64,000 nucleotides of DNA from Epiperipatus broadwayi (GCA_028023455.1 JAQFVV010012531.1:1426001-1490000), one strand, 5' to 3'. Counted from the first letter of the stretch, positions 1 through 14,410 are shown. Made by a program: numbers and translations. The notes: generated by a model from the letters alone, not told the origin.

Positions 1-3435
<3,435 letters not shown>

Positions 3436-3460
3436 GTTTCTGGCTTGTGGCCTTCATCAG
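3436..3460 (-). ncRNA. Hammerhead-type core of a Penelope-like element tail
   Basis: On the minus strand this reads CTGATGA, then a short hairpin with GGC/GCC stem, then GAAAC. This is the conserved hammerhead ribozyme core layout (CUGAUGA - stem II - GAAA). Penelope-like elements are known to carry such motifs in their terminal repeats. The same 25-nt spacing recurs at 7361-7385, 23355-23379 and 50986-51010. Stems I and III are not convincing here, so activity is not claimed. Confidence 0.6.
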
Positions 3461-3469
3461 CCTTGGATC

Positions 3470-4780
3470 TGAGAGCACTACAACTAGATCTTACAATCAT
3501 GTGATGTTTATTGGCTTAAATAGATATTTAATGTAAAATTAAGGTATATATTTGGATTAGAGAAATACAATAATTTTTAAACTTAAAAATAAATACTAAC
3601 ATCAATAGTGAAGTTATTTAAAACAGAAATGATCTGTGAATAAGTGTTAAGAAAATGAGTTTATAACTTGAGTGGATAGACATTTATTCTAATTTACATT
3701 CAGTTGAAATGTTAGTATAATATTACTGCTAATTTCATATGAATCAAGTCAGATCATATATCGTTCACACATATACACAATATAAAGTGAAGTCTTGTAA
3801 ATAATTAAATAGTTCCAGAAGTTCATTGATATACCATTCATTCATTATACTTTTCACTGCTGCATATATTTAGGAATAATATGTTCCAGATCCATGGTCT
3901 AGATTAAAACTATCATCCAAAACAATCGTTTAAATAAAAAAATAATAAATGTGAATGTAAAAATACATGTATAATTCATTGCTGCATATGGGTTTTAATA
4001 AAAACTAAAATTCATTTTATAAAAGCATAAAATTAAAATGTAAACAAAATTAGATATTCTAATAAAAATTCACAGATCATATATTTCACAACATTGTTTC
4101 CTTGTGAGATAATATTCAGCAATGATCCTATATGTGCTAGTAATCTCATCTTGCCCTTATAATGCTATGCAATCCTATTGTTTTCCTGAATCTGGTAAAT
4201 TATGCTTTGCTAGCAATAAACTTCTGGTGTTTGTATTAGGAGAGCTTTGTAAAAAAGAAAAAAATTAAACTACTGCTTGACCTTTTCACCTCATTCACAT
4301 TATCATTTGTTAAATGCTCTTGATTAATTCATAGTATTCCATTTATTCTGTGATGTTACAATGTAAATGGATCCATCTAAAAATCCTATTTCTACCTGTG
4401 TACTTTTAAATTCATCATTTATTTCAAGGTCATTGATTTAACCATATTATATTTAGAACTTAAATTGCTGACTATTTTACTTTTTTAAAAAAAGAAAAAC
4501 AAGATTTCCACTTTAATAGTGATAAATTATTTTATTCAAATTTTTTTTTGTTTATGATTAATTTAATATTTGCACACATACAAAAATATTTTTTAAAAAA
4601 AATATTAAAAATTAATAGATTGCAAAAAAAAAAAAGCAAACACAAATAGTTATAAAACATGATAAAGATGTCTGATACTTTCTTATGCACATCATTGTAA
4701 TATCAGCCAATAGCATTCATTGTAACATTTTCTATTTCTGTCAATGGCAATTCTCAGTTTAGCACTTAGATTGCCACTAT
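3470..4780. other. AT-rich sequence, no feature recognised
   Basis: The first part may be the remaining Penelope-like sequence next to the tail motif. The rest shows homopolymer A/T runs and no coding signal. Confidence 0.5.
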
Positions 4781-4789
4781 TGTTTTAGT

Positions 4790-5125
4790 CATTTCATTTC
4801 AAAATTATTTCTTTGTCATAGCCAATATTGAGCAGCCTTCAAATTGTATTTTTTTTTACAGTTAAAATTATGACAATATATGCATTTAGGAGAATTTAAA
4901 AAAAAAAAAAAACTATAATATTTTCACTTCTAAAGACTTAGTGATTTCATGATTAATACATAGATTGTTGTATTGTAAATTCACTTCCAAATTATTTTCT
5001 TTTTGAAGACAATATTAATCAGCTTTCAGATATGGATCATGGCTACAATTATTACAAAGTATACATCTAGGAGAAAACTGGTAAACAAAATACATGTTTT
5101 CATTGCTAAAGTTAGAAAAAAATAA
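4790..5125. repeat. Diverged tandem duplication, two units
   Basis: Two diverged copies in direct order, about 4790-4945 and 4978-5125. They share TTCCAAATTATTT-like starts, a TTGAGCAGCCTTCA / TTAATCAGCTTTCA block, GCATTTAGGAGAA / ACATCTAGGAGAA and ACTTCTAAAG / TTGCTAAAG ends. Many substitutions and small indels, so it is old. Confidence 0.55.
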
Positions 5126-5274
5126 ACAAAGGAAATGGATAATTAAAATCTTGTGTGACATCATCATTGGCAGTTGTAATTTTGTGAGAAAACATTGGTC
5201 ATATTGTTTGTCCATTCTATACACTTTCATTGTTCTAGATCTCATTGTATATATTTCCCCTTTATTATTATAAA

Positions 5275-5450
5275 TATAGGGGATTTAAACTCAGACTTTC
5301 AAGCAACCTTCAACTATTATTATCTTATACTATTGAAACACATGACCACATATATGCAGAAAAGATAAATAATCACCAATATATATATTTCATGCTGAAC
5401 CAGCACTCATCAGTTGGTCCAGATTATGATCTCCCACACATATAAATAAA
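5275..5450 (-). mobile_element. Dispersed repeat with GGTTCAAATCC box, copy 1
   Basis: Member of a roughly 300-bp family with five copies here (5.3, 14.1, 14.6, 22.2 and 33.8 kb). Shared landmarks are a box like GGGTTCAAATCCCC (resembling a tRNA B box), CATGTGTATCAG-like sequence, and the block CTGAACCAGCACTCATCAGT with GTCCAGATTATGATCTCC-like sequence. The box lies at the far end from where a normal SINE head would be, so tRNA origin is uncertain. Confidence 0.6.
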
Positions 5451-5897
5451 TGATGAACTAGTATTTAAATATATCATTACAGCATCATGGCTTCTCTGGG
5501 GTTTTTTTCACAGAAGAATCTTTTCGTTTTACCCTTTAATTAAAAAAGAAAGCTACATCATCATGAATAAATCATTAATTGAATGATACTTAGGTTGTTA
5601 TAATTGTCTACCTTAAAAAAAAGACCTATGTTTGCTTGAAAATCCTCAGCGATTTACACAATTTCATTTTCTACCCAATGAGCCTTGCAGCAAGTACACT
5701 AATTATTATACCATGAGAATTGTTATTTGGTATATATATATATATATATTCTTAATAACTTAATACAATACAATAATTATAAATTAAAATAAATAATTGC
5801 AAGTAAGATAATAACAAAACAAAACAAAAAACACTAGACAAAGAATCTGTACACCAGAGGAGGAAAAATAAGTAAATTCCAGACAATCTATATAATG

Positions 5898-6391
5898 TGC
5901 TAAAACAGGGGTGGGCAATTGTTTTGGCTCGGGGGCTGCATAGGTTGGTGGAGGGCCGCATCGGGGACCACTTTGTGGAAGCGAAGGTTAATGAAGCACC
6001 GCATCTTTTTTTCATGACACAATAAACACACTGCTTTATTCCCTGTATTACCAAAGAAATATTTGTTTGTCCATTCTTCATTAAACACATGACATTCATT
6101 ACCAATTTTACATTTTTTTGGAGCATTCATGGTTTCATAAAAGTTGGAAATATATATATTTGCTAATGCAAAGACAAAATTGAAATTAATCAGATCAACT
6201 GGAAAAGCACTGCACATCATATCTACACTGCGCATGTATATTGATGTGGCCATTCTAGTGGAAAATATGAGATGAATATTCGGTCATGCAACAGGAAGGA
6301 AATCTCAGTCCAAGGTGGATTTTTCTGATTGTCTTGGAGGGCCGCATAAAAACTCTTAGCAGGCCGCTATTTGCCCACCCCTGTGCTAAAA
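5898..6391 (-). mobile_element. Internally deleted hAT DNA transposon with 8-bp target duplication
   Basis: Element 5906-6383 is bounded by perfect terminal inverted repeats CAGGGGTGGGCAA (left) and TTGCCCACCCCTG (right). The flanks are identical 8-bp duplications TGCTAAAA at 5898-5905 and 6384-6391, the hAT hallmark. Sub-terminal GGCCGC-rich segments also fit hAT ends. It is only about 478 bp, so it cannot encode a full transposase and would move only with help from a full-length relative. It landed in the head of a SINE that continues to the right. Confidence 0.93.
5975..6130 (-). pseudogene. hAT transposase N-terminal zinc-finger fragment (GTF2IRD2/ZBED-like)
   Basis: Inside the deleted hAT element the minus strand reads from ATG (6130) through NAPKKCKIGNECHVFNEEW, then TNKYFF, KAVCLLC and a trailing H. 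This matches the N-terminal BED-type zinc finger of hAT-derived proteins annotated as GTF2I-repeat-domain 2-like (known family pattern CxVFNEKWTxxYFF...VCLxC). The frame is open upstream to 6253. After about 50 residues it runs into the element's other end, so the catalytic RNase-H-like domain is absent. Confidence 0.75.
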
Positions 6392-6580
6392 GATATTCAA
6401 GTGCAATGATAAAACATCTGCCTAGCCATGCCTTTAAACTCAATTTGAATCTGGGCAGACTAATGAAATTTTTTAAACATGTTTTAAGATTTTTCTTCCA
6501 GTTAGCCAGTCCACATATAACTAATTATTCATCCAATATTAGATGGTAATTAGATGTGTAACTATTCTTACCTAGAAAAT
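6392..6580 (+). mobile_element. tRNA-derived SINE, TTTTTCAGATAGCCAGTCC family, copy 1
   Basis: Head resembles a Pol III promoter (AGTGCAATGATAA A-box-like, AATTTGAATCTGGG B-box-like). The 3' half has TTTTTCTTCCAGTTAGCCAG and TTCATCCAATATTAGATG, shared with copies at 10.4, 17.7, 32.5 and 59.4 kb. The hAT element inserted at or near its 5' end. Confidence 0.65.
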
Positions 6581-7360
6581 AAAATAAGAGTGAAAAATTG
6601 TCCAAACTTCACTAATTGGTAATTGGAAGTGTGTATTGTTAGAAAAGCCTTTGCCCTGCAGTGAATTATTAGAGAGTTGTTTTACCTTGTCTCCTTATAT
6701 AACATTTATATAAAAAAAATTAAATTTATATAAACTTTAAACAATATACTTTATATAAAGGTACATCTCAATTTTTTTAATATTTCATAGTGCACATCTA
6801 GTCACTAACGAATCAATATTTTTTAAAATAAAAAATTGCGGAATATTTTGTAAAAGAATATTTTTTACAATTTTTGGTATCTAGAGCATAACTCCTTCAA
6901 ATAAGTTCACGCATTTAATAATAATAAAAAATAAAACTTTTTTTTTAAAAAAAATATTCTGGCAAAGATCATATTTCTGAATATATTTTATTTATTGTTT
7001 GTATATATGTGTGTGAGCGCTATTGTTTTATTAAATGAATTATCATTGCGCTACAATGCCTTGGCAATCGTGTAAATAACATTGCTATAAAATGATCTAT
7101 CATTTATTTGGTGGTCCTTTAGATAGATCCGTTAGTGACAGATTCATTATTACAAAGACCTCACTGCTTTGTTATTCTCTACTTTCACTATCAATTTTTC
7201 CTCTCATAATATGACTATTAAAAAAAAAAATCACATGTTTAATTTTTTTCAGAAGAAATTATATTCATCCTACTCCAATGCAATTATTTCTTATAAACTT
7301 GAGTAATCGATAATAGATAGTAATACTTTTTGAATTCACATCCAGTGCCATCCTATTCAA
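6581..7360. other. AT-rich sequence, no feature recognised
   Basis: Homopolymer-rich DNA without coding or repeat signature. Its right edge may belong to the Penelope-like tail at 7361. Confidence 0.45.
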
Positions 7361-7385
7361 GTTTCTGACTTGTGGCCTTAATCAG
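7361..7385 (-). ncRNA. Degenerate hammerhead-type core, Penelope-like tail, copy 2
   Basis: Minus strand reads CTGATTA, then AGGCCACAAGTCA, then GAAAC: 25 nt in all, as at 3436-3460. One of the seven CUGAUGA positions differs and stem II has lost a pair, so the ribozyme is probably dead. Confidence 0.5.
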
Positions 7386-7840
7386 TGAAAAGCATGGACC
7401 TAGATCTAGTGCATCTGGACCACATCTTTCATTTAACATCTACCATTTACTTTTGTTTTATTTTTAAGCTACCAGGTTGGATTGCAAAAACTAGATCCAG
7501 GTTCAAACTTTTCACTGAGGAAGGCCATAAGATAGAAGCTAGTGATAGAATAGTCGTAGATATGGATAAAAAAGCACTATTGATTATTCAAACTTATAAT
7601 AAATAGCAGCACTGAAGAGGATAAATAAGGTTGCATTATATTGCAAAAGAAAGTTCAGATCTAATTTGTTGAATATTCACTTGTTAGCTTTTCTTCTTCA
7701 AAAGTTATCCCGTAATCAAAATTCCAAAAACATTTTCTATTCATCACTACAAAAATAATAGTTTTTTTGTTGTTGTTGTTTTGTTTATAAAATAATAATA
7801 ATCATTATCATCATCATTATCATTAAATACACAGTAAGTC

Positions 7841-8129
7841 TAGTAATTAGAAAGAGAAAGGCTTTTAACCTTTTCCATCTGCACTTTAACATTTATATAA
7901 TAGCCAAATGAGGAGGCCTTTGACTATAGAGAAAACTCTCAAACCTTGATCTATATAAATAAGTATTTAGGTTAAAGATAAGATGACAGCTCTTATCTTT
8001 ATCAAGTCTCTATCTTGTGATGACATTTGAGACTTCCTTCTACAGTCAAAAACTTCATAGTTTGGCTATTATACAAACATTTAAGGTGCAGGTAAAAAAG
8101 ATTAAAAGCCTTTCTCTTTCTATTTACTA
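7841..8129. mobile_element. Fold-back (MITE-like) element with about 115-bp inverted arms
   Basis: The left arm (7841 to about 7965: TAGTAATTAGAAAGAGAAAG, then GGCTTTTAA, a CTGCAC block, TATAATAGCCAAA) is repeated inverted at about 8000-8129 with scattered differences. The centre contains a small palindrome around AGATAAGATGACAGCTCTTATCTT. A TAAGT pentamer flanks both sides (7835-7839 and 8130-8134), a weak target-duplication candidate. No coding sequence. Confidence 0.75.
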
Positions 8130-8579
8130 TAAGTTTAATTAATAAGAGATTATCAAATACCCTAATGTCTAATTTCAGATTGATTTCTGACTTTTGCTTT
8201 TATTCATGAGTGTTAGAATTCAAAGTTGGAATAATACTGTTAAGTATCTAGAACTCCATTTTATCACTTAAACTAACAGCCCAAAATTCATAGCAGCTTA
8301 AAATTTTTGAATCCAAGCCATTAAAGCTATATATATATAGAATAATTAAAATTACTCCAAATTCAAAATTAAACAAGATTAGTTAATATATATATGTGAG
8401 TGTGTTGATATGTTTTTAGTCCTTTGCAATTAAGAAATCTGCATTGGCAAGGATACCATTGATTGTGTTATAGAGTTTATTTTCTTTGAATAATCTTATT
8501 TAATTTTGAATTTGGGATAATTTTGTTTTGTTGATTAGTTTAGCTTTAGGCTTATAATGTATATATCTGACCCTAAATC

Positions 8580-8885
8580 AAAATTTACATATTTAATATT
8601 TTCAGGACCTGGAGACAGATGTATATAATTGTTCAATAGGTTGATTTATGTGCAAAACTTTAGGGTGATTTAAATTTCAAATTGTTAGCTTGAATAGTAA
8701 AATAGAGTTAAAGGTTGTGGTTTTTTGCACATCAGCTTCCAGCTTTTGAATTTTAAACCTCATTAAGATAAAAGCCAAAGATCAATCTGAGTATGAGAAT
8801 GCAATTGGATATCTAATAATATTCATAACTCAAGTTCACAATAGATGGCACTAGAGTAGAACAGCTACTCTTGTTTTATCATTTA
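8580..8885 (+). mobile_element. Penelope-tail-like repeat, most diverged copy
   Basis: Shares ordered blocks with 50.4-51.1 kb: TTGTTAGCTTGAATAGTA / CTATTAGCTTGAATAGTA near 8690, TTTGAATTTTAAACC followed by ATTAAGA at 8762, and AATAGATGGCACTAGAGTAG near 8845. The hammerhead-type core is unrecognisable apart from position. Confidence 0.5.
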
Positions 8886-8899
8886 ATTGGATTATGAGC

Positions 8900-9515
8900 A
8901 AAGGGCAGGCAACAAGATGTGTGAGAAAGGTGGTATGGTATGCAGAAGATGTAGATAAAGAATTTGTCAGTATACTTATACAAAAGGTGGGATGATTGTG
9001 TTAGAATTGTTGAGTGTAATGGTTGCAAGGAATGGGATAGAAAAATAGATGCATTAATAAAGAATAGGGAGTTGAGAGATGGAGAACTAGTATGGAGAGT
9101 AAAAAGACTTTAAATATATATAAAAGTAAACAGAATATTGGGTGCAAATTAAATTATGATAATAGCTAGGTAAGTAGTTTTATTGTTTAAGGTTCGAACA
9201 GGATCTTTAGTAACAAGGGAATATAACATAAATGGGAAAATGTGGGTGATTTAGTTGTGTAAGGAAGGCATAGAAAATAGTAGGCATCTGTTAATTTGTA
9301 AATGCTCGCAAATAGAAAGAGCACAAATAATGAAATTGTAGGAAAATAAATATAAACATGGTGATTATATAGAAAGTGAGTTCTTGTTTTTTATGCTGGG
9401 TTTGGAAAAAAGATAATGGGGATTTAGATATAAAGATCATGGAGTTGACAAAGATTATGTTGTGGAAATGGAATGGAGCAGAATAGAGAAGAATATGGGA
9501 AAAACTTAGGGTGGT
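8900..9515 (+). pseudogene. Eroded reverse-transcriptase C-terminal region
   Basis: About 8990-9110 reads WDDCVRIVECNGCKEW then DRKIDALIKNRELRDGELVW. About 9190-9510 stays in one frame for more than 100 codons with only a few stops and reads VRTGSLVTREYNINGKMW, LCKEGIENSRHLLICKCSQ and later EMEWSRIEKNMGK. The LCK-EGIENSRHLLIC block resembles the C-terminal Cys/His element of non-LTR retrotransposon polymerases, although the first cysteine pair is damaged. No RT catalytic motifs remain. It differs from the LINE at 1-2417. Assignment is by motif pattern only. Confidence 0.45.
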
Positions 9516-9639
9516 GAATGGAAAGGGAAGATAAAGTGGCTAACAGGTTTCTCTGGGAATGGTAGCTAAGAGATTCCTGACTCCAAAAAAAAAAGTCATA
9601 ATGCATCTTATCATCATATATTATATGGGCCAAAGAATT

Positions 9640-10004
9640 AAGTGATTAATAGTTATCATTCATAAGTTTTTTCCACAATAAAAAGACTTGAGATAGATAT
9701 CTGTCAATAAATATCATGAAAGCTTATCTGAAAGTCTATCAGTTTTTTTCTTTATCAGCAACATGTTGTGCACATAAATTTTATATGTAGCAAAAAAATG
9801 ACCAGTTGTATTACGCAATCCTTAATTTTTTTTTTGCATAAAATTATATAATTTAGATTAGTTTAAAGGTTTCACAATAATATATTTAATTCTAATTTTA
9901 GCTGTAAATTCAATTTCACTCCTATAAAATGAGAAACCATTAAAACACTACCTAATAATAACAATGGAGTGTCTTATTGCTTGGAATCCATAAGAACTTC
10001 GAAC
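9640..10004. other. AT-rich sequence, no feature recognised
   Basis: No coding or repeat pattern seen. Confidence 0.4.
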
Positions 10005-10090
10005 ATTAGAAATGGCAGAGCTTGACCTTGATCTATGAACTTTGAGATCCAGAGTTTGACTTTATTATTGTACCAACCACCAAGTAGAAA
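10005..10090 (-). mobile_element. tRNA-derived SINE, GGTTTGGTGCAGTGGTAGAG family, copy 1 (diverged)
   Basis: Minus strand carries a degraded A-box-like TTGGTGGTTGGTACAATA followed by AAAGTCAAACTCTGGATC and a tail AGTTCATAGATCAAGG. Related copies lie at 11.9, 12.2, 13.1, 13.4, 13.6, 33.4 and 52.7 kb, all on the minus strand. Confidence 0.45.
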
Positions 10091-10379
10091 ACAAGATAAA
10101 AATATATTAATAGGTACTCCAGATATCCCAAAAACAATTTGGGAATTTATTCAAGAAGCCAACCTAATTATATGCCACTCAAGAGTTAAAAACAGGCTTA
10201 AATAGCTCACTGTAAGACAAAGTTTCTTCAGGAATCCTCCCACAAAGGGGCAATTAAAACATTACTTATCAGATAAAATGACTGTTATTTGAAGAAGCTT
10301 TTATAATTTTTTTCTTCTTGCTTACTTTATCCTCAAGAGAGTGGGTAAATGCCCAATTACCGATCATATTAATTAATTA

Positions 10380-10540
10380 CCTAACAGCATTTGTTATGGG
10401 TTGGCTACTTGAAACAAATCTTAAACTTATTTAGAAATGCTTAACTATTTCTAAAAAAATGTTCAAATTTCACCCAGATTCAAACCTTAGATTAATGTCG
10501 TGGTAGGAAAATGTGCAACCATTACACCACAATGTTTTTT
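10380..10540 (-). mobile_element. tRNA-derived SINE, TTTTTCAGATAGCCAGTCC family, copy 2
   Basis: On the minus strand the head reads TGTGGTGTAATGGTTGCAC (A box) and, about 30 nt later, GGTTTGAATCTGGG (B box). Then comes a body ending in AAGATTTGTTTCAAGTAGCC and AACCCATAACAA. This is the best preserved tRNA-like head of its family. Confidence 0.72.
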
Positions 10541-11855
10541 TTAATTATCCAATAGCAAAAAAAAAAAAAAGAATAAAATTTCCCTTTTAATGAATAGTGA
10601 AACTGAAAGTCAAAGATCTCTCCAACAGTTCCTCTTAGAAGAATAGTGAAGGAGAAAACTATATTCACTAGATATGTTAAGTGCCAGATAATGAGAGTTT
10701 GATTGTTTTAAAATATCTCTGTCAGGAACCCCTCCCCAAATCCCTGACCATGGTTTCGTGCTTTGGCACTAGATCTAAAAATACCAACCCAAAGCTAAGC
10801 ACTTAGCTAAAAGTTATCTATTGAATGGAAAATCTGAAATTTTCAGACATCTACATGTCTTCAAACCCAGCTATCCAACTCAAATAGCTATATGATCGGC
10901 TACCTAAAAGAAAAATCTAATAGCAGTCTGTAAATAACTATCAAGATAGAGTAAAGAACCTAGAATAATGCAGATGGATTTCATGAGTGAGAGATTGTGA
11001 ATTCTCAGTCCATTGTTGACCTTTAGCTTTTAATAGGGCAATATTGATTTATATATATAGTACGCATTATAAAGGATAAATTAGAATGACTAGTTTTTCA
11101 GCAAACGGGCCTCATAAGATATCACTCATCTGAACTCGAACGAATAAAAAAATTAAAAGAAATTATTTACGAATTTAAAGAAATCTGAGTGAATGGGAGA
11201 GAATAAAAACACTCAAAATTTTAATAGTAGATATTAATGAATTTAACATGCCATACAGAAAATCATAAGGGACCACATGCAGCTTGCAAACAGAAGATTG
11301 CCAGGGCCTGGTATAAATATCAATGCTAAAAAAAAAAAGAATGTTATGCAGTTTTTAATGAATAAATCGACAGCTAAATACAGCAAGCAGTTTCCTTCAC
11401 CTTTAATCAGAGACTTCTTTGTGCTTCTTTGTACAATTAACTGCTTTTACAATTACTTAATTTTTTCTTCCATTTTCCATTAGAAAGGAAAGAAATTTTC
11501 CAACTCGAGCAATTGTTATATTAGCAATAAAATTGTATTTACTTTTTTTAATGTTGTTACGGCTATAATTAATAGAATTTATAATTACCTAATTCAGTAT
11601 AACAATGGGTATTTATTCATTCGATTAGATTTGTTCCGCTCCTAAAAATATATAAAATGGAAATGGTAGAGTCAACGCCCACAAATATACTAGGAAATAA
11701 TTCTCATATAAAAGTTCATTTTTTCATATACAGTATATGTATAAAAATATATTTATAATATGTGAATCTGAAATTTTTCCTATTATAAATCAGTAACTAT
11801 ATAGTACATTAATAATGTAATTATATTTCAAAAAATAAATAAAAGATAATTCAAA
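10541..11855. other. AT-rich sequence, no gene recognised
   Basis: A segment near 10850-10930 (GGCTACCTAAAAGAAAAATC and CAAACCCAGC) may be another eroded minus-strand SINE. Otherwise no support for features; small open frames lack coding character. Confidence 0.4.
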
Positions 11856-11859
11856 GGTT

Positions 11860-11970
11860 TATTCCTCAGAAGTTAAAAAACATTTGAACAACGGAAGTGT
11901 GAAGCAGCTGGAGTGGCGATTCGTGGGATCTTAAGCTCTAGAATCCTGACTCCCTACCACTGTCGCAGCA
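11860..11970 (-). mobile_element. tRNA-derived SINE, GGTTTGGTGCAGTGGTAGAG family, copy 2
   Basis: Minus strand: GCGACAGTGGTAGGGAGTCA (A-box region), AGAGCTTAAGATCCCACGAA, then the family 3' part with CTTCACACTTCCG and GAGGAATAAACC. Confidence 0.6.
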
Positions 11971-12214
11971 AGACATTTTTATATAAAAATATATATACTT
12001 ATAAGAATTACTGTATACCAATTCATCCTTACCCTATGTAATTTATACCGGTGGTAAGGTGCTGGTTTCGAAAGTTAAAAGTTCCTGAAAATATTCCCAG
12101 TTTAAGGAGAATTTTTTTCAGTTTGGGCAATTAAACGGAGCTATTGTGCGCGACCTGTCATTTGAAGACTTGAATATCACATGATCTCCTGAGCATTAAT
12201 TGTATAACTTTTAC

Positions 12215-12300
12215 TGAAAGTGACTGCTGAAATTACGATGCATGAACTTGGAACAACCGAGTCCGCTATTCTACCACTGCATTAAACCATGTAACGCAAT
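12215..12300 (-). mobile_element. tRNA-derived SINE, GGTTTGGTGCAGTGGTAGAG family, copy 3
   Basis: Minus strand: ATGGTTTAATGCAGTGGTAG (clear A box), AATAGCGGACTCGG, then AAGTTCATGCATCG in the B-box position. GC-richer than its surroundings. Confidence 0.65.
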
Positions 12301-13069
12301 AAATGAACACATAAAATTTCATATATACCTATGTAGTACTAAATATTTTATTCATAAATAACTGTTAATATTATTAATGCATGAATTACTTGGATAAATT
12401 ATAATTCCTCTTATCTATTCCAGTTTAGTATTTAATGAATGCAGAATATGTTAATGCAGTTTAAATTTTTATGAATATCTTTGAAAACGAAAGATAAGTT
12501 TAAAAGCAAACACGGATTTCGTTTTAAAGAGCTTAAATACATAATTTCATCTGCTCTTTTTTTTTCATTAATATTTAAGAAAGGCAAAATCGTCTATAAA
12601 AATAAATATTAATTAAAGCAAGTTTAGTACAAAAAAAAATAAAATATTAAAAGTATAATTAATAGTAACTATCAATTTCTGGTAATCATACGAATAATAA
12701 TAGTTTTCAGTAATGATCAAGAATTGCTAATACTACTACCCTATATATCATTGTTTCCACTCTATCTTATCATATGAATAACATTCGGTTTTCAGTGGCA
12801 GTTTGAATATTTTGCTGTCACAACTATGATTGGTTGTTACTAATATCATTTTGTTATTGCTAGGCAACAAGTCAACATTATCTCCGATTAATCATATGAC
12901 CATATGATAATTTGACAGATATTTTTTTCTGTTGTGCAATTGTGACCAACTGCCGGTTATATTATACTATATAGCTGTTACCCAATATAGATTTTTGCAT
13001 TAATACATTTTTAAAAAAAGAAACAAATAGAAGAACGTCAAAATAAATAAAATAGTTGAATGGTTAATT

Positions 13070-13190
13070 ATTTAGGAGTTTATAAAAACTTTACCGGAAA
13101 AGACAGAGTAGTGGGTAGTTCACAGACCTTGACTTCCAGAATCTGTTATTTTTCTACTGTACTAAACTATGCAGGACAAAGTAGAAGGAA
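13070..13190 (-). mobile_element. tRNA-derived SINE, same family, copy 4
   Basis: Minus strand: GCATAGTTTAGTACAGTAG, AAATAACAGATTCTGGAAGT, then GTCTGTGAACTACCCACTAC. Confidence 0.58.
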
Positions 13191-13309
13191 AACCATAAAA
13201 GTTGTTTTTTTTTTTAATGATAGACCCTTTGAATGAAATGAAGGATTATTATAAGTTCAATTCTATGATTAATTTCACATGAAACATTTTCAATTTGAAA
13301 AAAGTTAAG

Positions 13310-13480
13310 ATAGTTTATGCTCACAAGTTCATAAGAAATTCAAGCACTGAAAATAAAGTTAAAACATGATCAATAACTCTTTCCTACTGGAATCTATCAC
13401 TCTACCACTGCACCAAACCTTGAACTGTGATCTATGACCTTGAGCTTTAAAGTCTACCACTTCAACCTGCATTAATCCAT
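13310..13480 (-). mobile_element. tRNA-derived SINE, same family, copy 5 (nested or doubled head)
   Basis: Minus strand shows GGTTTGGTGCAGTGGTAGAG then TGATAGATTCCAGTAGG, and a second eroded head upstream (ATGCAGGTTGAAGTGGTAGA). The 3' part has CAGTGCTTGAATTTCTTATG and AACTTGTGAGC. Either two copies overlap or the head is duplicated. Confidence 0.65.
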
Positions 13481-13519
13481 GAAGGGCTCTAAGAACCAAT
13501 AAAACAAATAATCAAAAAG

Positions 13520-13640
13520 TTTATTGCTCAGGAATTCTTATGAAAGTCAAGCAGTGGATGTGAGAGAGCCACAATTCTTGGATCTTGAACTATAAATTCT
13601 ATCAATCTATCATTGCTTTAAACTATAGAGAGCATTATGA
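13520..13640 (-). mobile_element. tRNA-derived SINE, same family, copy 6
   Basis: Minus strand: AGTTTAAAGCAATGATAGAT, GATAGAATTTATAGTTCAAG, and a 3' part CACTGCTTGACTTTCATAAG followed by AATTCCTGAGCAATAAAC. With copies 4 and 5 it forms a same-strand cluster. Confidence 0.6.
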
Positions 13641-14104
13641 ACCAGTGAAAACACGATAGTGATTTTCCAATTGATTGCCACCCCATGAATAATAAAGCAT
13701 TTTCAAATAATCAAAAATGAAACTTTCCAACAAATTTTTAAAATCCTTTTAAACAGATTTAATTTTTATACTTATCATTAACTTTATATTCAATTGTGAA
13801 TATTTTTCTTTTCTGAAATGTAAATAATCTTTCTTTCCTGGCTGCTCTTTATTGTTTGACAAGAGTAATTAATACATTAATTAATTTTGAAATAAGTATA
13901 AGCAAATTTGAAGTGATGAGTTCCAATTATAGTGCATGAAACAGTCATTCTGTTATCTGAAAAATTAACAAATCATTCTGCTGTATGAATACACTTAGGA
14001 ACCTTTCCTTTCCAGCTGTCTGAATTTATATCAATCATCCATGTAAATATAACAATTACATTTCTTATATTAATATTAAATAATATTTAAATACATTAAA
14101 CTAG

Positions 14105-14410
14105 ATGTAATTAGAGGGGATTTGAACCCAAATTTTCAAGCTCCTTTTAGTCATCCACTCCATCTTATAGAATCGATACACATGACTACATACATGTTAA
14201 AAAGATAAATGATCTCCAACATAAGTATTTTGTGCTGAACCAGCACCCATCAGTTGGTCTGGATCATCATCTACCACACATATATATAATCAGCGCTTAG
14301 TTTATAATAAGATAGTAAATCTTCCAACTTTAATAGATAGGCTTCAATCTTCTCCACTCTTCAACTCTTCAGCTATCCATATCATTGAAAATCTGATGAT
14401 GGCAAATTCA
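14105..14410 (-). mobile_element. Dispersed repeat with GGTTCAAATCC box, copy 2 (fullest minus-strand copy)
   Basis: Spans from the box (GGGTTCAAATCCCC on the minus strand, at about 14115) through the GTGCTGAACCAGCACCCATC block to TTTCAATGATATGGATAGCT near 14390. The plus-strand copy at 33840-34145 shows the same order, which defines about 300 bp of shared sequence. Confidence 0.68.
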
